This document shows, in pieces, positions 14,363-18,408 of a stretch of DNA of 18,408 nt (its first letter is position 1; the number at the start of each line of letters is the position of its first letter). Made by a program: the position numbers and the translations under genes. The notes under the pieces were generated by a model, which saw nothing but the letters and a program-made list of their open reading frames with translations, was not told the DNA's origin and did not search any database. Origin of the DNA: Prevotellaceae bacterium (lineage in GTDB: Bacteria > Bacteroidota > Bacteroidia > Bacteroidales > UBA932); the NCBI GenBank assembly GCA_031273285.1, contig JAISSE010000046.1:1-18408 (forward strand), given 5' to 3'.

Positions 14363-17300
14363 TGGCAAGTTTACCGACAACTTCAATAAACAGACCCGTA
14401 CTTGCTACAGTATTGAATCTGGTTATCATGATTTTCGGACTGATCGGCATTTCCTATCTGGGCGTAAGAGAATATCCCAGTGTCGACCGTCCGATAATAT
14501 CCGTACAGACCTCATATCCGGGAGCTAATGCCGATGTCATTGAAAGCCAGATTACAGAGCCTCTCGAACAACAAATTAACGGAATACAGGGAATCAGAAC
14601 CTTAACCAGCCAAAGCAGTCAGGGACAAAGCCGTCTGACTATAGAGTTTGAATTGAACATAGATATGGAAACGGCGGCTAACGACGTGAGAGACAAAGTG
14701 TCGCAGGCAACGCGCTTTCTGCCGAGAGATGTTGACCCGCCTGTCGTTTCAAAGAACGACGCCGACGCAACTCCCATAATGTCAATAGCTATACAAAGCC
14801 CTTCCCGTTCTTTGATGGACATTTCGGATATCGCCGAACTGACATTCAAAGAACGTCTCCAGACCATTGCCAATGTCAGTAGCGTAAACATCTGGGGACA
14901 ACAGCGTTATTCCATGCGTCTGTGGCTGGATTCCGAGAAAATGGGCGCTGCCGGAATAACCCCAAACGATGTGCAGCAGGCTATTACACGCGAAAATGTG
15001 GAGTTACCTTCGGGAGCGGTCGAAGGGAATACTATCGAGCTTAGTATCCGTACTTTAGGACTGATGAAAACTCCCGAAGAATTTAACAATGTCATCATCA
15101 AGGTCAACGGCACACAAACAATACGTTTCAGAGATATAGGATATGCCGAACTGCATCCCGAAAACGAGTATAACTACATGAAAATAAACGGCATACCGGC
15201 AGTATCGAATGTCATTGTAGCACAACCGGGCGCAAATCAGATCGAAATAGCCGATGAAGCGTACAGACGTCTGAAAGAAATACAAAAAGATATTCCACAG
15301 GATATTCAGGTAACTATTCTGTTTGACAACACCCAGTTTGTGAGAGCTTCGGTAAGCGAAGTACAATCAACAATATACGAAGCCCTGATTATAGTGATTG
15401 TCATTATATTTCTGTTTTTAAGGAATATACGAACCACTGTAATTCCACTGCTTGCAATCCCCGTTTCTCTTGTGGGAACGTTTTTCTTTATGTACCTGCT
15501 GGGATTCTCGATAAATGTACTCACCCTGCTTGCTATCGTACTGTCTGTCGGGCTGGTAGTCGATGACGCCATTGTCGTCGTCGAAAATATTTTCGTAAAA
15601 ATCGAACAGGGAATGACACCGAAGGAAGCGGGAATAAAAGGAGCCAACGAATTGTATTTCGCAATCATTTCCACCACTATAACATTGGTTTCGGTGTTTC
15701 TTCCGATAGTTTTCATGGAGGGAATGACCGGCAAACTGTTCAGGGAATTTAGCCTCGTTTTGGCTGTCGCTGTGGTTATATCCGCTTTTGTCGCATTGAC
15801 GCTTACCCCCATGCTGTCCACCAAATTACTGAAAAAGAAGGAAAAAGAGAATTGGTTCTACCGCTTCACCGAGCCTTTCTTTGTCGGGTTGAATAACATA
15901 TACATGCGTATTTTAGAGGCGTTTCTGCGTGTAAGATGGGCGGTTTGGATTATAATCCTTGCCTCATTCGGATTTATCTATCTGTTGTTCACATCAATAC
16001 CGTCGGAACTTGCTCCGCTTGAAGACCGCTCAAGGCTGAATATGAACATGATAGCTCAGCAGGGAGCGACTTATGATTATGTAAACGAATTTATCAGCGG
16101 TTTATCCGAAGAACTCGTGGATTCCATACCTGAAGATATTTCCATTATGATTCGCATGTCGGGAAGCAACGGATTCTCAAACATTATTTTGCCGGGCATG
16201 AGGGAACGTACACGTTCGCAGGGCGAAATAGCAACTCAGGTATCACAGATTGTCGGGTCGAAAAGCAGAGTAAGAACCTTTGTTACACAGCAATCCACAT
16301 TCGGCAGCCAGCGTGGCGGAATGCCTGTGCAATATGTGCTTCAGGCTTCAAATCTGGATAAACTGAAAGATGTCCTGCCCGATTTCATGTACAAAGTTTC
16401 GCAAAGTCCCATCCTCATGCAATCGGATGTGGATTTGAAATTTAACAAGCCGGAACTGCAGGTGGAAATAAATCGGGACAAGGCTACTCAGCTGGGTATC
16501 AGTACGCGGGATATAGGCTTGACATTCCAGCTTGCTTTGAGCGGTCAGCGTATGGGATATTTTTACCGTAACGGGAAACAATATCAGATAGTTGGAAAAC
16601 TGCGTCGCAACAACAGAAATGCACCGAGCGACATACGTTCGCTGTATGTGAAAAACAACAACGGGCAGATGATACAAATGGCTAATTTTACGACATTTCA
16701 CGAAACATCCGCTCCGCCGACACTTTATCGATACAACCGTTTTGTGGCTGCAACCATAAGCGCCAACCTGCAGCCGGGACATACAATCGGCGAAGGTCTT
16801 GAGGAAATGGACAAAATCGCAAAAGAGACTTTGGACGACACTTTCAGAACCGCCCTGTCGGGCGAATCGCGCGATTTTCGCGAAAGCGCTTCAAGTCTGA
16901 TGTTTGCTTTCGGACTGGCGCTAATCCTGATATTCCTCGTGCTGGCAGCCCAGTTCGAGAGTTTTAAAGACCCCTTTATCATTATGATAACAGTACCCCT
17001 GGCATTGCTTGGCGCATTGTTTTTCATGTGGTATTTCGGACAGACAATGAACATTTTCAGTCAGATAGGCGTAATAATGCTTATCGGGCTTGTTACAAAA
17101 AACGGTATTTTGATTGTGGAATTTGCCAATCAGTTTAAGGAAAAAGGATATGACAAGTTTTCCGCTATCAAAGAAGCTGCCGTTCAGCGTTTACGCCCCA
17201 TTCTGATGACAAGCGCATCCACAATTCTGGGTATTCTTCCCCTGGCGATGGCGACGGGCGAAGGAGCAAAAAGCCGTATTGCCATGGGTATTTCAGTTGC

Positions 17301-17406
17301 CGGAGGTATGTTTGTTGCAACATTTATGACGCTCTTTGTTGTTCCGGCGATTTATTCCTACATCTCGACACGTACCGAAAAAATCACTAAAAGAAATGAC
17401 GATTAA
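14362..17406 (+). CDS. RND efflux pump, HAE1 family (AcrB-like permease)
   Basis: The protein has 1014 residues and twelve expected membrane helices in the RND layout, with two large periplasmic loops after helices 1 and 7. It opens with INRPVLATVLNLVIMIFGL and shows GVREYPSVDRP and the PGANADVIE porter motifs. The proton-relay residues are present: D401-D402 in VVDDAIVVVEN (AcrB D407/D408) and K913 in TKNGILIVEF (AcrB K940). It is a proton-driven trimeric exporter of hydrophobic or amphiphilic compounds; the substrate cannot be predicted. The charged end (TRTEKITKRNDD) is cytoplasmic. It lies between the adaptor gene (1-base overlap) and the outer-membrane channel gene (39-base gap). Confidence 0.95.
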   Translation: MASLPTTSINRPVLATVLNLVIMIFGLIGISYLGVREYPSVDRPIISVQTSYPGANADVIESQITEPLEQQINGIQGIRTLTSQSSQGQSRLTIEFELNIDMETAANDVRDKVSQATRFLPRDVDPPVVSKNDADATPIMSIAIQSPSRSLMDISDIAELTFKERLQTIANVSSVNIWGQQRYSMRLWLDSEKMGAAGITPNDVQQAITRENVELPSGAVEGNTIELSIRTLGLMKTPEEFNNVIIKVNGTQTIRFRDIGYAELHPENEYNYMKINGIPAVSNVIVAQPGANQIEIADEAYRRLKEIQKDIPQDIQVTILFDNTQFVRASVSEVQSTIYEALIIVIVIIFLFLRNIRTTVIPLLAIPVSLVGTFFFMYLLGFSINVLTLLAIVLSVGLVVDDAIVVVENIFVKIEQGMTPKEAGIKGANELYFAIISTTITLVSVFLPIVFMEGMTGKLFREFSLVLAVAVVISAFVALTLTPMLSTKLLKKKEKENWFYRFTEPFFVGLNNIYMRILEAFLRVRWAVWIIILASFGFIYLLFTSIPSELAPLEDRSRLNMNMIAQQGATYDYVNEFISGLSEELVDSIPEDISIMIRMSGSNGFSNIILPGMRERTRSQGEIATQVSQIVGSKSRVRTFVTQQSTFGSQRGGMPVQYVLQASNLDKLKDVLPDFMYKVSQSPILMQSDVDLKFNKPELQVEINRDKATQLGISTRDIGLTFQLALSGQRMGYFYRNGKQYQIVGKLRRNNRNAPSDIRSLYVKNNNGQMIQMANFTTFHETSAPPTLYRYNRFVAATISANLQPGHTIGEGLEEMDKIAKETLDDTFRTALSGESRDFRESASSLMFAFGLALILIFLVLAAQFESFKDPFIIMITVPLALLGALFFMWYFGQTMNIFSQIGVIMLIGLVTKNGILIVEFANQFKEKGYDKFSAIKEAAVQRLRPILMTSASTILGILPLAMATGEGAKSRIAMGISVAGGMFVATFMTLFVVPAIYSYISTRTEKITKRNDD

Positions 17407-17445
17407 AGTGCCTGTGTTTTATTAAGTTGATGATATAAATTCGAT

Positions 17446-18408
17446 ATGATGACAATAGAAAAATTCTTCAAACCGTTTATAAGTTGCGTTGCAGTTTGTA
17501 TCTTGAATTTAAGCGCCTTACATGCTCAGAGTATGGTTTCTCTGAGTGAATGTCTGAAAACTGCTCTGGAAAATAATTATGCATTGCAGATTGTCAAAAA
17601 CGAAAACGAGATTGCAACTAACAATTACACAAAGGGTAACGCCGGTTTTTTGCCCGCGGTGGACGCATCGGCAAGATATTCCGGTTCTGTCAGAAACAAC
17701 AGCTCGACAGACTTTTCCGATAATAATACACAAACAAACGGTCAACTCACTAATTCCGGTTCGACGGGAGTAAACGCTTCGTGGGATATTTTTGCGGGGC
17801 ATAAGGCTCAAGCCAAATATGCTCAATTGCGGGAATTAAAGGAAATCAGCGATTTAAATACGCGGTTCGAGATAGAAAACCTGATTGCAAATGTGGCGGC
17901 AGAATATTATTATCTCATTCAACAGGAACGACATAGGAACAATCTCGAATTTATTCTCAGCACATCAAAGGAGCGTGTGCGCATTGTCGGAATAAATTAC
18001 GAATTGGGTTCCGGTTCCAAAATGGAACTGCTTCAGGCACAGGTAGATTTTAATTCCGACAGTTCGGCGCTGGTTCGACAGAAACAGCAGATACTTGCTT
18101 CTGAAATAAGGCTGAAAACTCTTATGGGTGAACTCGATCGCTCGCGGATTGTACTCGATTCGTCCATTTATCTGCTTCCCGAACTTATTTATTCCGGACT
18201 TCTTGAGGAAACCATCAATGAGAACACGCAGCTGCAAATTGCTGCTAAACAGGTGAATATATCGGAATACGACCTCAAAATCATACGTTCGAACAGCTAT
18301 CCGTATCTGAGGCTTACATCGGGATATAACTATAATTTTAATCTTTATAATAAAGGAGTTACCAAAAATTCGAATAATTCGGGCTTGGACTACGGACTGA
18401 CTGTCGGC
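17446..18408 (+). CDS. TolC-like outer membrane efflux protein, 3' truncated by the window
   Basis: The frame is open from 17446 to the window end (321 codons) without a stop, so the gene continues to the right. It begins with a signal peptide (basic MMTIEKFFKPF, hydrophobic core, likely cut after LHAQ near residue 28), then VSLSECLKTALENNYALQI, the usual start of an outer-membrane efflux protein repeat. Long alpha-helical segments follow, including NYELGSGSKMELLQAQVDFN, typical of the helical barrel, and beta-strands with alternating Tyr/Ser (ASARYSGSV, LRLTSGYNYNF) for the membrane barrel. A full-length member has about 440 residues. It completes the adaptor-pump-channel set as the third gene. 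The first of two adjacent ATG codons is taken as start. Confidence 0.93.
   Translation, partial: MMTIEKFFKPFISCVAVCILNLSALHAQSMVSLSECLKTALENNYALQIVKNENEIATNNYTKGNAGFLPAVDASARYSGSVRNNSSTDFSDNNTQTNGQLTNSGSTGVNASWDIFAGHKAQAKYAQLRELKEISDLNTRFEIENLIANVAAEYYYLIQQERHRNNLEFILSTSKERVRIVGINYELGSGSKMELLQAQVDFNSDSSALVRQKQQILASEIRLKTLMGELDRSRIVLDSSIYLLPELIYSGLLEETINENTQLQIAAKQVNISEYDLKIIRSNSYPYLRLTSGYNYNFNLYNKGVTKNSNNSGLDYGLTVG

Overview
The window looks like chromosomal DNA of a Bacteroidetes (probably Bacteroidales) bacterium. Four lines of evidence agree. Promoter-like elements fit the Bacteroidetes primary-sigma consensus TTTG-N19-21-TAnnTTTG, three of them perfectly. Starts lack obvious Shine-Dalgarno sequences and follow A-rich leaders. 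The tRNA gene does not encode CCA. The gene set (DUF418, DUF6599, DUF3737, a Tat-type aldo/keto reductase lipoprotein, a Bacteroidetes-type AddB-like nuclease) fits the same phylum. I cannot name a species.

Left part (1-5392, all minus strand): a tight six-gene cluster read leftwards from one strong promoter at about 5478-5509. In transcription order it encodes a Tat-exported, lipobox-bearing aldo/keto reductase with two Cys clusters for Fe-S, a secreted DUF6599 protein, a DUF418 membrane protein, a DUF3737 beta-helix-like protein, a MalY/PatB-type PLP C-S lyase/aminotransferase, and the first 31 codons of an EamA/DMT transporter that leaves the window at base 1. Gaps are 12, -4, 27, 2 and -17 bases, so co-transcription is very likely. 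The MalY-DUF3737-transporter end suggests sulfur or amino-acid metabolism with export; the role of the front half is unknown.

Middle part (5393-9616, plus strand): after a 429-base divergent intergenic region comes a two-gene unit for a biotin-dependent acyl-CoA carboxyltransferase (PccB/MmdA type) and a short biotin carrier protein. Neither a biotin carboxylase nor a membrane decarboxylase subunit is adjacent. A secreted six-hairpin glycosidase-like protein follows under its own promoter.

Spacer (9617-10416): about 350 bases of low-complexity dispersed-repeat mosaic (TTCGTGAAATTCG-type and TTTGTG/CACAAAG-type units), a 5' remnant of an IS630-like transposase gene, a tRNA with anticodon CAT (Ile2 or elongator Met) that has its own promoter and terminator, and a T-loop that departs from the usual TTCRA at two conserved positions.

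Right part (10417-18408, plus strand): an AddB-like helicase/nuclease with an intact PD-(D/E)XK site and four Fe-S cysteines, followed after 7 bases by a tripartite RND efflux system in the order membrane fusion protein, HAE1-type pump, TolC-like outer-membrane factor. The last gene is cut by the window end. No addA partner is visible.

I did not find a clearly new defence or mobile system. The best candidates for follow-up are the six-gene minus-strand cluster, the unusual tRNA T-loop, and the repeat/IS remnant spacer.
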